From Pseudomonas duriflava (GTDB lineage Bacteria > Pseudomonadota > Gammaproteobacteria > Pseudomonadales > Pseudomonadaceae): a stretch of 64,000 bases of DNA. The notes under the pieces were generated by a model. It ran no database searches and was not told the DNA's origin. It was given only the letters and a program-made list of their open reading frames with translations. The DNA lies in contig NZ_VLKY01000009.1 in assembly GCF_007830155.1 (NCBI RefSeq), forward strand, positions 124,001 to 188,000, in the 5' to 3' direction. Of the stretch, positions 26,720 to 36,074 are shown piece by piece (the first letter of the stretch is position 1; every line of letters starts with the position of its first letter). Both the position numbers and the translations under genes were made by a program.

Positions 26720-27829
26720 TCAGGCCGCATCGGTTTTTTCCACTAGCCGCTCCAAAAACATCAGTAAGGCTACTTCTTCCTCGCGTAGACCTTTACGTTT
26801 GCGCGGCTTAGGAAGGGCCGCAAGCTCACCTGCTACATAGGCTTCCATTACTCTGGGGTGTATGTAGCATTTGCGGCAGACCGCTGGTGTGTTCCCTAAC
26901 GTGCGGGAGACTTCCTTGATCATCTCCTGAAGATGCTTCTTAGCCTCGCTCTGGGTCTCACAAGGAAGCTCGCGGAGGGTGGACAAGGCCAGCGCACTGC
27001 CAGCCCAGGTACGATAATCCTTGGCCGTAAAATCAGCGCCGGTGAGTTCGTGCAAATAGGCGTTGACGTCGGAAGAGGTCACGGTATGCCGCTCGCCTTC
27101 CTCGTCGAAATACTGGAAAAGATGCTGTCCTGGCAGTTCCAGGCAACGTTTTACGGTACGCGCCAGACGTGGATCGGTCAATTTGATGTTGTGCTTTACA
27201 CCACTTTTGCCGCGAAAATGAAATCGAATAGTATTGCCGTTTACGTCGGCATGGCGGTTGCGTAGGGTTGTTAGGCCATATGATTTATTGCTACGGGCAT
27301 ACTGTTGATTACCCACCCGGATTAACGTCGCGTCAAGCAGGCTGATCACTGTGGCCATGACTTTTTCACGGCCCAATTTACGTAAAGCCAAGTGTTCATC
27401 AAGGCGCTTGCGCAGCTCTGGCAAGACGTGCCCAAAGGCAAGCATTCTCTCGTACTTGTTCGTATCACGGATTTCGCGCCAGCGTGGATGGTAACGGTAC
27501 TGCTTACGTCCTCGGGCATCGCGGCCGGTCGCTTGTAAATGACCGCATGGGTCAGCACAGATCCAAACGTCGGTATAGGCTGGCGGAATTGCTAGTTTGT
27601 TGATCCTTTCGATCTCTGCCGGATCACGGACTCGCTCGCCTTGTGCGTCAAAGTAGACAAAGTTCCCGCGCTGCTTCTTACGGCACAGGCCGGGCTGAGT
27701 GTCATCCACATAATGCAGGTCTGGGGGGAGCGAGGGGCATAATGGTGTACCGGTATCGATAGCCTCGTCCTCCGGAGTCGGACGGGTACCTTCTGCCAAG
27801 GGATGAACGAGCGAATCCTCTCTGAGCAT
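26720..27829 (-). CDS. DNA topoisomerase IB
   Basis: 369 residues of the poxvirus-like/bacterial topoisomerase IB family. The enzyme nicks one strand through a 3'-phosphotyrosine and relaxes both supercoil signs. Active-site residues are recognisable: Arg171 (LIRVGNQQYA), Lys208 (FRGKSGVKH), Arg273 (DYRTWAGS), and the nucleophile Tyr322 in KCYIHPRV. The ATG at 27829 is chosen; a GTG six codons upstream is possible and neither has a strong ribosome site. This family is patchy in bacteria but common in Pseudomonas. Confidence 0.92.
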   Translation of the reverse strand: MLREDSLVHPLAEGTRPTPEDEAIDTGTPLCPSLPPDLHYVDDTQPGLCRKKQRGNFVYFDAQGERVRDPAEIERINKLAIPPAYTDVWICADPCGHLQATGRDARGRKQYRYHPRWREIRDTNKYERMLAFGHVLPELRKRLDEHLALRKLGREKVMATVISLLDATLIRVGNQQYARSNKSYGLTTLRNRHADVNGNTIRFHFRGKSGVKHNIKLTDPRLARTVKRCLELPGQHLFQYFDEEGERHTVTSSDVNAYLHELTGADFTAKDYRTWAGSALALSTLRELPCETQSEAKKHLQEMIKEVSRTLGNTPAVCRKCYIHPRVMEAYVAGELAALPKPRKRKGLREEEVALLMFLERLVEKTDAA

Positions 27830-27894
27830 GGCGCACCGAAAAATCACTGCTGTAATGCCATTCAGACCACTTTGGTCTGAGTCGGTTCGGGTGA

Positions 27895-28977
27895 TCAGAC
27901 CAGGGGCTGCAAACGCTCTGCGATCCGATCATTGCCTGCCAATTCGAGAAATTCATCGCCCAACCGTTGGCTTTCAGTAATCGCCTGGCGCCAGTAACGC
28001 TGCCGAGTGCCTGGGTCTGAAGCATAACGGGTGAAATCTCGGCGATCCGGTAGTCGGCGGTTAGGCAGTCGCTCCAGATAGGCTTTCGTCGGTGCGATCA
28101 GTACGACATTTCTAAGATGGTATGAATTAGCCCTTCTCCAAAAGAGCCCTTTATCAAACCAGCCCGGAATGACACGCTCAAGAAAGTGTGGATATAGCAC
28201 GAGCCCAGGCTCGGAGTAAGGCAGATCGAGATGGTAGTCCAGGAGCCCACCGTCGCGGTAAGTGCCTGGTGCGAAGCCGGGAATATCCTGAATTCCCTCC
28301 ATCACTAACGGGATTGAGCCAGAGGCTAAAAGGGTCGGGCGAAGATTATCCGATGTTAGTAACTGAGTTCGGGACGGAAAATCCTGTAAGACCTCAAGCG
28401 GTGGCACCCGGCGTGGGTCATGGGCAATGATTCGATTGAAATATCGCGCCAGTCGTGAGCGAGAAATCAGGTTATCCCGGACGACTACGCTCAACCCCAG
28501 CCCTAGCGTGCGGCGCTCATCGCTGGCCAGCAGTCCCAACGACTGAACAACGAGAAGGTTCAGCCGGTAACAGGGCGAGGTCAGGATCGAGGAATGATTA
28601 TTTTCCAATAGGTCATCCAGCATCTCGCGGCAGAGGCGGTTGACATCGACCGGACGGATACCCTTGGGAAAACTCAGATCCGTGTAGAGCTCACCTAGTC
28701 GCCTGAGTGACTTCACTGGGTCTGGCAGACACGCACAGGCAAAGCGCCAAGCACCTATCGACGCGCCAATCAACGAGCGTTCACGAGGCACCCGTGGCAA
28801 CCAGTCGCCAAATAAAGCCAAATCCAAGCCCTGCAGCCCTAGCGCCTTAGGTCCGCCAGCAGCACCGGGCAGGATCGCTACATCGGCAGGAGAGAGCCCA
28901 TGAGTCTGGATGTGACTCATGGCATGCGTACCAGCCCGAATAGTTAAGGCTTGGTATTTCATATGGATAGCAGTCAT
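27895..28977 (-). CDS. Patatin-like phospholipase
   Basis: 360 residues. The patatin signature is present: an oxyanion-loop GGPKALG (residues 41-47), the nucleophile elbow GASIG with Ser73, and the catalytic Asp in YRDGG (Asp242). It is predicted to hydrolyse acyl esters of phospholipids or neutral lipids. No signal peptide is seen, so it is probably cytosolic. ATG 28977 has CGGAG five bases upstream and is preferred over the ATG at 28962. It is transcribed away from the bqs operon. Confidence 0.88.
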   Translation of the reverse strand: MTAIHMKYQALTIRAGTHAMSHIQTHGLSPADVAILPGAAGGPKALGLQGLDLALFGDWLPRVPRERSLIGASIGAWRFACACLPDPVKSLRRLGELYTDLSFPKGIRPVDVNRLCREMLDDLLENNHSSILTSPCYRLNLLVVQSLGLLASDERRTLGLGLSVVVRDNLISRSRLARYFNRIIAHDPRRVPPLEVLQDFPSRTQLLTSDNLRPTLLASGSIPLVMEGIQDIPGFAPGTYRDGGLLDYHLDLPYSEPGLVLYPHFLERVIPGWFDKGLFWRRANSYHLRNVVLIAPTKAYLERLPNRRLPDRRDFTRYASDPGTRQRYWRQAITESQRLGDEFLELAGNDRIAERLQPLV

Positions 28978-29070
28978 GCGGACTCCGGCGTAGGCAAGGC
29001 TATCAGTATACGAACGGGGCCGGTCATGAATGAAGAGTTCTGCCTAGTACCGAATGCCGCCTTGCAGAGA

Positions 29071-29086
29071 TTAAGCCTGAATTAAG
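29071..29086 (+). promoter_or_regulatory. BqsR/CarR binding box
   Basis: Two TTAAG half sites (29071-29075 and 29082-29086) separated by exactly six bases, identical to the direct-repeat box reported for BqsR in P. aeruginosa. It lies 56 bases before the first PepSY gene and close to where a -35 box would fall for a -10 near GATAAA (about 29094). It predicts autoregulation of the operon. Confidence 0.75.
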
Positions 29087-29141
29087 CCGTCCTGGATAAA
29101 GTGAACTTACCAAGACGATAATTCACATGAGGAATAGATCG

Positions 29142-29450
29142 ATGAAAACATTAATTGCCTTGATCACCACGGCAGCCCTAACCGCTACGGCAGGTATTGC
29201 CCAAGGACGTGACCTGGGACCTGACGAGGCTGTGAAGCTGCGCGATGCCGGTACCGTCAAACCCTTTGAAGAATTGAACAAGATTGCTATTGCCAAGCAT
29301 GCAGGGGCAATAACGCACGATACCGAGCTGGAAGAGGAATATGGTCGCTACATCTATCAAGTCGAACTGTGCGATCCAAAAGGTGTGAAATGGGATCTGG
29401 AACTCGATGCTGCCACTGGCGAAGTGCTAAAGGATGTTCAGGACGATTGA
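29142..29450 (+). CDS. Secreted PepSY-domain protein (first of two)
   Basis: 102 residues: a signal peptide (about residues 1-22, ending AQG), then one PepSY domain with the typical LEEEYGRYIYQVEL and WDLELDAATGEVLK strands. Probably periplasmic. The ATG at 29142 has GAGGAA seven bases upstream, so it is preferred over the ATG at 29127. Position matches the small PepSY genes that head the bqs (car) operon of P. aeruginosa, where they are BqsR targets. Its stop overlaps the possible TTG start of the next gene. Confidence 0.9.
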   Translation: MKTLIALITTAALTATAGIAQGRDLGPDEAVKLRDAGTVKPFEELNKIAIAKHAGAITHDTELEEEYGRYIYQVELCDPKGVKWDLELDAATGEVLKDVQDD

Positions 29451-29758
29451 GATTTTACTGCCATCAGGTTCTACGTATGGCCATCCTAGTCTCATGGATA
29501 GGAATGCCAGCCATGGCGCGGGACCTGGACCAAGACGAGGCGCTATCTCTACGCAGCCAAGGGCTTATCCAGCCGCTTGAGGTGCTCATCAGTCATGCTT
29601 ACGCTCGGTATCCAGGGGCTACGTTGTTGGAGGCTGAGCTGGAGGAGGAGAGCAGTGTCTATGTCTATGAACTGGAGTTGCTCGTAGGCGGAGTGGTTCG
29701 AGAGATCGAAATCAGCGCCCAAAACGGCACCATTCTAAAGGATGAGGTAGATGACTGA
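29447..29758 (+). CDS. Second PepSY-domain protein
   Basis: 103 residues from TTG 29447, which overlaps the upstream stop (TTGA) and provides a signal peptide of about 24 residues ([18 protein letters not shown] ending AMA). The ATG at 29477 is an alternative but leaves only a 14-residue leader. The mature part has a PepSY domain paralogous to the preceding protein ([18 protein letters not shown], then [10 protein letters not shown]). The stop overlaps the regulator start as TGATG. Confidence 0.75.
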   Translation: MRFYCHQVLRMAILVSWIGMPAMARDLDQDEALSLRSQGLIQPLEVLISHAYARYPGATLLEAELEEESSVYVYELELLVGGVVREIEISAQNGTILKDEVDD

Positions 29759-30423
29759 TGCGTCTGTTGTTGGTAGAGGATAGCGTTGCACTGGCTGAAG
29801 AAGTGCAGGCGGGACTAATACGACAGGGCTATGCCGTGGACTGGCTTGCGGATGGTCGTGATGCCGCCTTCCAAGGCGCTGTCGAGCCTTACGATCTGAT
29901 CGTGCTTGATTTAGGTCTTCCGGGCCGCTCGGGTCTGGATGTATTACGCGAATGGCGTTCACAAAGTCTTTTAACCCCCGTATTAGTCCTGACCGCGCGT
30001 GATGGATGGGCTGAGCGTATCGATGGTCTTAAAGCGGGTGCGGATGACTACCTGACCAAGCCTTTTCATCCAGAGGAACTCTTTTTGCGTATTCAGGCCC
30101 TGTTACGGCGCTCCCGTGGGCTGGCTAACCAACCTTCGTTACGCGTTGCCGGCTTAAGTTTGGATGAGGCGCGGCAGTGTGTTCAACAAGGCGACGCCAT
30201 AATCGAATTAACAGCTGCCGAGTTTCGTCTATTGCGTTATTTCATGCTGCATCCGGGTCAGATCCTGTCTAAAACCCATTTGGGGGAGCACCTGTACGAT
30301 GGTGAAAGTGAGCGCGACTCCAACGTCATCGAGGTGCATGTCAATCATCTGCGTAAAAAGCTAGGGCGCGACATTATTGAAACGCGACGCGGGCAAGGGT
30401 ATCGCTTCGGAACCTCAGTATGA
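29758..30423 (+). CDS. bqsR: Response regulator, OmpR family (BqsR/CarR)
   Basis: 221 residues: a receiver domain with the phosphoacceptor Asp51 (VLDLGLPG) and the conserved Lys in DYLTKPF, then a winged helix OmpR-type DNA-binding domain (about 125-219). The BqsR assignment rests on the operon layout (PepSY-PepSY-RR-HK) and the exact TTAAG-N6-TTAAG box upstream. In P. aeruginosa this system responds to extracellular Fe(II) and calcium. It overlaps both neighbours by one to four bases. Confidence 0.85.
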   Translation: MRLLLVEDSVALAEEVQAGLIRQGYAVDWLADGRDAAFQGAVEPYDLIVLDLGLPGRSGLDVLREWRSQSLLTPVLVLTARDGWAERIDGLKAGADDYLTKPFHPEELFLRIQALLRRSRGLANQPSLRVAGLSLDEARQCVQQGDAIIELTAAEFRLLRYFMLHPGQILSKTHLGEHLYDGESERDSNVIEVHVNHLRKKLGRDIIETRRGQGYRFGTSV

Positions 30424-31769
30424 GGTCAATTCAACGACGTCTGAGTATGGGTTTGGTGGCGGTACTGGTCGTCTGTGGTTTGAGTCTGATTCTGGTTAGC
30501 CAATGGCTAGTAGACCATGCGTTACGTGGTTACCTAAGAGGCGGTCTTCAAACAGAAAGTGAAAATTTGCTAATCGCTCTAGTGCGTGGCCCGAATGGCC
30601 TTCAGCTTGATGAGCAACGCCTCAATCCTGCCTATCAGCGGCCTTTTTCGGGACGCTATTTTGAAATTCATACCGGCGCATCTCGCTGGCGATCGCGTTC
30701 GCTCTGGGACAGTACCCTGGCTGTGCCATCGAGTGAAGGACTCGCCGGCAGGCTTGTAGACGGGCCCGATGAGCAGCGCCTTTTAGTCTATCGAGCAAAC
30801 TATCAGCGGTTCGGGCAATCGCTGACCTTAATCGTGGCGCAGGATTACAATCCTCTGCTTGCCAGCTTCAATCGAATGCTCCGCCTGGGGGCAGTTCTTG
30901 GGCTCGTCGCGCTGGTCATCATATTGTTATTGCAGCGGCTGACTGTGCGGAATGCCTTGCGCCCCTTGGAAACGGTACGTCGACAGATTGTTCAGTTGCA
31001 ACAGGGGCAGCGCGCCCAACTGGATAACCAGGTACCGCTTGAGCTAGAACCCTTGGTCAGCCAGATCAACCATCTGTTGCGTCATACTGAAGATAACCTC
31101 AAGCGCGCCCGCCATGGTATCGGAAACTTGGGGCATGCCTTGAAGACACCTTTGGCCGTTCTGGTCAGCATGTCTGCACGGGACGAGCTAGCCCAACATC
31201 CTGACGTACAGCAGACTCTACGAGAGCAGCTCGACTATATCCGGCAGCGGCTGGAACATGAGCTGCGGCGAGCCCGTTTGGCTGGGGACCAGTTACCCGG
31301 AGTCTATCTCGATTGTGACGCAGAGCTACCTACACTATGTAGCCTGGTTCGCCATCTGCATGGGGCAGGCCTTTTTATCGACTGTCAGGTGCCGGTGGGG
31401 CTTAAACTGCCTTGGGATCGTGAGGATATGCTCGAACTCTTGGGTAATTTACTGGACAACGCTGGTAAATGGGCCCATGCGCAGATTCGTCTCGTGATTC
31501 AAATCAAAGCGGATCACTATCTAATTACGGTCGATGATGACGGGCCTGGGGTGCCAGCTACCCGGCGGGAAGAAATTCTCAATCGAGGGGCTCGGCTGGA
31601 CGAGCATATTACCGGCCATGGCTTGGGGCTCAGTATTGTCCGGGATATCGTGGATAGTTGTGGCGGTACGCTAACCCTGGCAGAAAGTTCCTTGGGCGGA
31701 CTGCACATCCAAATCATATTGCCGTTGAAAAAGCGTTCGCCTTTGCTGGCAAGCACTCCAAGCGTGTAA
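30420..31769 (+). CDS. bqsS: Sensor histidine kinase (BqsS/CarS)
   Basis: 449 residues: transmembrane helices at about 10-30 and 155-175 flank a periplasmic sensor region of about 125 residues, followed by HAMP-like linker, a HisKA segment with the phosphorylated His239 in [10 protein letters not shown], and an ATPase domain with N, G1 (DDGPGVP) and G2 (GHGLGLSI) boxes. I do not see the RExxE Fe(II) motif reported for BqsS in the periplasmic part, so the signal may differ. The ATG overlaps the bqsR stop as ATGA. Confidence 0.85.
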   Translation: MRSIQRRLSMGLVAVLVVCGLSLILVSQWLVDHALRGYLRGGLQTESENLLIALVRGPNGLQLDEQRLNPAYQRPFSGRYFEIHTGASRWRSRSLWDSTLAVPSSEGLAGRLVDGPDEQRLLVYRANYQRFGQSLTLIVAQDYNPLLASFNRMLRLGAVLGLVALVIILLLQRLTVRNALRPLETVRRQIVQLQQGQRAQLDNQVPLELEPLVSQINHLLRHTEDNLKRARHGIGNLGHALKTPLAVLVSMSARDELAQHPDVQQTLREQLDYIRQRLEHELRRARLAGDQLPGVYLDCDAELPTLCSLVRHLHGAGLFIDCQVPVGLKLPWDREDMLELLGNLLDNAGKWAHAQIRLVIQIKADHYLITVDDDGPGVPATRREEILNRGARLDEHITGHGLGLSIVRDIVDSCGGTLTLAESSLGGLHIQIILPLKKRSPLLASTPSV

Positions 31770-31945
31770 TGAGTTCTCTAGCGGCGTAATTGTAATTCAA
31801 TGGTCTGTTATAAGAGGTAAGTGATTCAGTTGTCTTAGGCTAGGCACTCCTTCACCTTCTAACGTGTAATTGCCGGAACAACTGCCCTACGTCCATGGTT
31901 CTAACAAGGAGCGATGCGCTCGCCTTGCCTCCGTTTGGACAACTT

Positions 31946-32995
31946 ATGAAAAGTACGCCTTTAGAAAACAAAGCTTTTCTCCTGTTATTGATTATTGTAT
32001 CGGTTGCTTTCGTCTGGATCCTGCTGCCGTATTACGGCGCTGTGTTCTGGGGCGCGATTCTTGCCATCCTGTTTGCGCCCATGCAGCGCTGGTTTCTCAG
32101 GCGTTTCAATCAGCGCCGAAACCTGGCTGCCTTGAGTTCTTTAGGGGTTTGTCTGCTGCTTGTGATTCTGCCGATCACGCTTATTACGCTTTCTCTGATT
32201 CAAGAAGGATCGGCTCTTTATGAGCGAATCAACAGCGGTCAGTTGAATTTCGGTGAGTACTTCCAGCATATGTGGGACTCCTTACCGAATAGCTTTAAAA
32301 GCGTTCTACATCGCTTCGATATCACGGATCCAGAAAGCATCCGTCAACGCCTCACCGAAGGGGCTGCTCAAGGTAGCCAGGTCATGGCTGGCAGAGTGTT
32401 GAGTTTTGGCCAAGGTACATTCCAGTTCTTTATTAGCTTCGGCATCATGCTGTACCTGCTGTTCTTTCTCTTGCGTGATGGACAGGAACTGGTAGCCATC
32501 ATCCGTAAAGCTATTCCTCTTAGCGAGATCCATAAGCGCAGCTTGTTGCGTAAATTCACAGCCGTTATTCGCGCTACCGTAAAAGGAAACATTATTGTAG
32601 CTGTCATCCAGGGGACTCTAGGTGGTTTCATTCTAGGCGTCTTGGGTGTTGAAGGTGCCGTGCTCTGGGGAGTAGTGATGGCCTTCCTCTCTTTACTGCC
32701 AGCTATTGGCGCTGGTCTGATTTGGGGGCCTGTAGCAATCTACTTCTTGGCTACCGGTGCACTCTGGCAAGGTATCGTGTTGATCTTGTTTGGTGTGGTA
32801 GTGATTGGTCTGGTCGACAATATTCTCCGTCCTATTTTGGTAGGCAAAGACACCAAGTTGCCTGACTATGTTGTGCTGATTTCAACTCTGGGCGGAATGG
32901 CTATGTTCGGTTTGAATGGATTCGTAATTGGCCCACTAGTGGCAGCCTTGTTCATGTCCGTATGGGATCTCTTTAGTCATCGAGAAGATATGTAG
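31946..32995 (+). CDS. AI-2E family transporter / PerM-like permease
   Basis: 349 residues, with eight hydrophobic segments and the central soluble loop typical of the AI-2E exporter-like superfamily (PF01594). Members export autoinducer-2 or act in Na+/H+ exchange or osmotic tolerance; the function here is not settled. ATG 31946 (MKSTPLENKAFLLLL) with GGA six bases upstream is preferred over the ATG at 31895. The gene ends at the shared terminator convergent with nuoN. Confidence 0.85.
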   Translation: MKSTPLENKAFLLLLIIVSVAFVWILLPYYGAVFWGAILAILFAPMQRWFLRRFNQRRNLAALSSLGVCLLLVILPITLITLSLIQEGSALYERINSGQLNFGEYFQHMWDSLPNSFKSVLHRFDITDPESIRQRLTEGAAQGSQVMAGRVLSFGQGTFQFFISFGIMLYLLFFLLRDGQELVAIIRKAIPLSEIHKRSLLRKFTAVIRATVKGNIIVAVIQGTLGGFILGVLGVEGAVLWGVVMAFLSLLPAIGAGLIWGPVAIYFLATGALWQGIVLILFGVVVIGLVDNILRPILVGKDTKLPDYVVLISTLGGMAMFGLNGFVIGPLVAALFMSVWDLFSHREDM

Positions 32996-33006
32996 TACGG
33001 CTTTAG

Positions 33007-33043
33007 GCACAAAAAAGCCCCAAATATCGGGGCTTTTTTGTGC
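33007..33043. terminator. Bidirectional terminator between the permease and nuoN
   Basis: A perfect 15-bp stem (GCAC-A6-GCCCC paired with GGGGC-T6-GTGC) with a seven-base loop. A runs on one side and T runs on the other serve both convergent transcripts. Confidence 0.95.
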
Positions 33044-33052
33044 GTTGCCGTC

Positions 33053-34504
33053 TTAGAGACCAGTGTACTGTAGAACCTGCAACAGTGGCGGCGGATAGAC
33101 ACCTAGCAGCAGCGTCAGTAGGGCAATAGCAATCAGCATGATACCGCCAGCCCGCTCACCCCAGTTCATTGGAGCATCGTGACGGCTAAGACCTGGCTGA
33201 ACCAGGTACATCGTGACCATAACGCGCAGGTAGTAGAACAAGCCAATGGCACTACCCAGTACTACAGCTGCCGTTTGCCACCACAGGCTGGACTCGACAG
33301 CTACGGTAATGATGTAGAACTTACCAATAAAGCCAGCCGTTAACGGGATACCGGCCAAGGACAACATCATGACCGTTAGTACCGCTGTCAGGTAGGGGCG
33401 TCTCCAGAATAGACCACGGTACTCGAACAGGGCATCTGCGTCGCGCTCGCCATCACTTGGGCTGGACATCAGCACCACGACACCAAATGCCCCCAGGCTG
33501 GTTACCACATAAGTCACCAAATAAACGCCAATGGCCTCGACGGCGATACCTTGTCCGGCTGCCAAAGCAACCAATAGATAGCCGAAGTGGGCAATGGACG
33601 AATAGCCTAGTAGGCGCTTGAGGTTGCTTTGCATTAGCGCCAGTAGGTTGCCGACCAGAATGGAGAGGATGGCAATAAAGGCAACCACGTTATGCAGCCA
33701 AGTATCATTCAGGGCTGCGGGCATGGTCTGGAACAGGCGAACGACAACGGCGAATACTGCGACCTTGCTAGCTGTGGCAAGAAAAGCGCCGACAGGTGCC
33801 GGGGCGCCTTCATAAACGTCCGGTGTCCACAGGTGGAAAGGAACCAGGGATAGTTTGAAGGCCAGGCCTACAAACATCATCCCGATACCGATTTCCAATA
33901 GCAGTCCTGCAGAAGCCTGTTGTGCCAGTTGAGTGCCGATTCCGCTAAAGCTCAAGGTGCCTGATTCGGCATATAGCAGCGCCATGCCAAACAATAGAAT
34001 GGCGGAGCCGGCTGCCGACAGCACTAAGTACTTCATACCCGCTTCGAGCGAACGACGGTTGAAATACGAATAAGCTACAAGCCCATAGACCGGAACAGAT
34101 AGGAGTTCCAGGCCAATAAACAAAGCCGCTAGGTGTTGCGCGCTAACGAGAACTAGGCCTCCGGCGCATGAGAGCAACAGCAAAAGATAAAGCTCTTCGC
34201 GATTGCTCGGGTAGTTTTCCATGTAGGCATGAGAAAGGGTCATGCAGGCTAGCGTGGTTACCAGCAGCAAGGCTGTGTAAAAGTAGGTATAGCCGTCCAG
34301 ACGCATTAGCGAGGTGACATCGATCTCGCCTACACGCACCGAGTAAACGATGGACAATAAAGCCAGATTTAACCCGATGACTGCCAAGGTTGGAATCAGG
34401 GTGTGATTGCGCCGCCAGGCAATGGCTAACATCACCACGATGGAAGTAAGTCCGGTGATGAGCAGCGGCAGAAGTGCGATGAAGTGTTCCGTTGTAAAAG
34501 TCAT
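33053..34504 (-). CDS. nuoN: NADH dehydrogenase I subunit N
   Basis: 483 residues, an antiporter-like membrane subunit of proton-pumping complex I with about 14 helices, including the conserved Lys-containing helices of the family (core around residues 100-420). It is the last gene of the nuo operon and ends ten bases before the terminator. ATG 34504 is preferred over a TTG eight codons upstream because it gives the family N-terminus MTFTTEHFIALLP. Confidence 0.96.
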   Translation of the reverse strand: MTFTTEHFIALLPLLITGLTSIVVMLAIAWRRNHTLIPTLAVIGLNLALLSIVYSVRVGEIDVTSLMRLDGYTYFYTALLLVTTLACMTLSHAYMENYPSNREELYLLLLLSCAGGLVLVSAQHLAALFIGLELLSVPVYGLVAYSYFNRRSLEAGMKYLVLSAAGSAILLFGMALLYAESGTLSFSGIGTQLAQQASAGLLLEIGIGMMFVGLAFKLSLVPFHLWTPDVYEGAPAPVGAFLATASKVAVFAVVVRLFQTMPAALNDTWLHNVVAFIAILSILVGNLLALMQSNLKRLLGYSSIAHFGYLLVALAAGQGIAVEAIGVYLVTYVVTSLGAFGVVVLMSSPSDGERDADALFEYRGLFWRRPYLTAVLTVMMLSLAGIPLTAGFIGKFYIITVAVESSLWWQTAAVVLGSAIGLFYYLRVMVTMYLVQPGLSRHDAPMNWGERAGGIMLIAIALLTLLLGVYPPPLLQVLQYTGL

Positions 34505-34511
34505 GGCGCTA

Positions 34512-36044
34512 CTACCGGGCAGAAACAAGGGAAGAGAAGGCTGTACCGAGCCACTGATGCACGCCGTTCATGCTGGCAGCTGAGGTGTCCAGGATGGGCT
34601 GCGGGTAGACACCCAGCAGAATCAGCAGGACAGCCAAAAACAGCACCATGGACAGTTCGCGCATGTTTAGCCCCGGTAGTGCCTCATCCGACTTGGCAGG
34701 CCCGAAATAGGCCCGATGAATCATGATCAGCGAGTACACCGAGGCAGCTACCAGACCGAATGTGGCAATAACCACAATGATCGGTACCACTGGGAAGGCA
34801 CCCATTAAAATCAGGAATTCACCTACGAAGTTACCGGTACCGGGCAAGCCCAGCGACGCTGAGGCAAAGAACAGGCTGATAGCTGGCAGGTAGGGGAGAC
34901 GACCCCATAACCCACCCATTTCACGCATATCACGAGTATGCAAACGCTCGTAGAGCTGACCGCACAGAATGAACAGACCCGCAGCTGATAAACCGTGAGC
35001 GATCATCTGGATCACAACGCCCTGTAGCGCATGCTGGCTGCCAGAGTAGATACCGATCAGCACAAAGCCCATGTGCGAGACGCTAGAGTAAGCGACTAGA
35101 CGCTTGATATCGGTCTGCGCGAACGATAGGAAGGCTCCGTAGAAGATACCGATAATTCCCAGCCACATGGCAATCGGCGCAAATTCGGCCGAGGCGTTGG
35201 GGAATAATGGAACTGCGAAGCGCAGCAAGCCATATGCGGCGGTCTTGAGCAGAATGCCCGCTAGGTCCACGGAACCAGCAGTAGGTGCCTGGGCATGGGC
35301 ATCGGGCAACCAGGAATGAACTGGAACCGCAGGCAGCTTAACCGCGAATGCAATGAAGAAGCCCAGCATTAGCAGGTATTCAACCGTTGGGTTCATCTGG
35401 GTCTTGAGCAGATCTTCATATTCGAAGGTCAGCACACCCGTTGAGCTGTAGTTCACCAATACAAGCGCCACGATGGCGACCAGCATGATCAAGCCACTAG
35501 CCTGGGTGAAGATGAAGAACTTGGTCGCAGCGGTAATGCGGCTCTTCTTGCCATCCGCCGAGCTATGACCCCAAAGTGCGATGAGGAAGTACATCGGCAC
35601 CAGCATCATTTCCCAGAAGAAGAAGAACAAGAACAGGTCAAGCGCAAGGAAAACACCGACCACGCCACCCAAAATCCAAAGCAGGTTCAGGTGGAAGAAG
35701 CCGACGTGCTTCTGAATTTCACGCCAGGAGCAGACCACAGCCAACAGGCCGAGCAGGCCGGTCAACAGCACCATAAGTAGCGACAAGCCGTCCAAGGCAA
35801 AATGGAGGCTAATGCCAAAGCGCTGGATCCAGGGATACTGGAATTCCATGGCCCATGCCTGTTCGGCGCCGGGGGCCGGTGCCAGAGTGAAATCGCCGTT
35901 TGCCCAGACCCAAAGGCCTAGAACCAGCTCCAGCAGCATGGTTAGTAGCGCGATCCAGCGAGGTAGAAGATTGCCGGAGCGATCTCCTAACCAGCACAAC
36001 AGACCGCCTATAAAGGGGATCAGGATTAGCCAAGGCAGAATCAT
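34512..36044 (-). CDS. nuoM: NADH dehydrogenase I subunit M
   Basis: 510 residues, the second antiporter-like proton-translocating subunit of complex I. The conserved proton-channel core (about 120-400) includes the LFFFFFWEMMLVPMY helix and KLPAVPVHSWLPDAHAQAP loop. An AGGAA sequence lies 13 bases before the ATG, a weak site. It is separated from nuoN by seven bases and from nuoL by 30. Confidence 0.97.
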   Translation of the reverse strand: MILPWLILIPFIGGLLCWLGDRSGNLLPRWIALLTMLLELVLGLWVWANGDFTLAPAPGAEQAWAMEFQYPWIQRFGISLHFALDGLSLLMVLLTGLLGLLAVVCSWREIQKHVGFFHLNLLWILGGVVGVFLALDLFLFFFFWEMMLVPMYFLIALWGHSSADGKKSRITAATKFFIFTQASGLIMLVAIVALVLVNYSSTGVLTFEYEDLLKTQMNPTVEYLLMLGFFIAFAVKLPAVPVHSWLPDAHAQAPTAGSVDLAGILLKTAAYGLLRFAVPLFPNASAEFAPIAMWLGIIGIFYGAFLSFAQTDIKRLVAYSSVSHMGFVLIGIYSGSQHALQGVVIQMIAHGLSAAGLFILCGQLYERLHTRDMREMGGLWGRLPYLPAISLFFASASLGLPGTGNFVGEFLILMGAFPVVPIIVVIATFGLVAASVYSLIMIHRAYFGPAKSDEALPGLNMRELSMVLFLAVLLILLGVYPQPILDTSAASMNGVHQWLGTAFSSLVSAR

Positions 36045-36074
36045 GACGGGCTCAATTCCTTTCGTAGATTCAAG

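Noticed and set aside
31870-32223. Separate gene overlapping the start of the AI-2E permease
   Set aside because: It is the same region in another frame; the permease frame has membrane helices and family resemblance.
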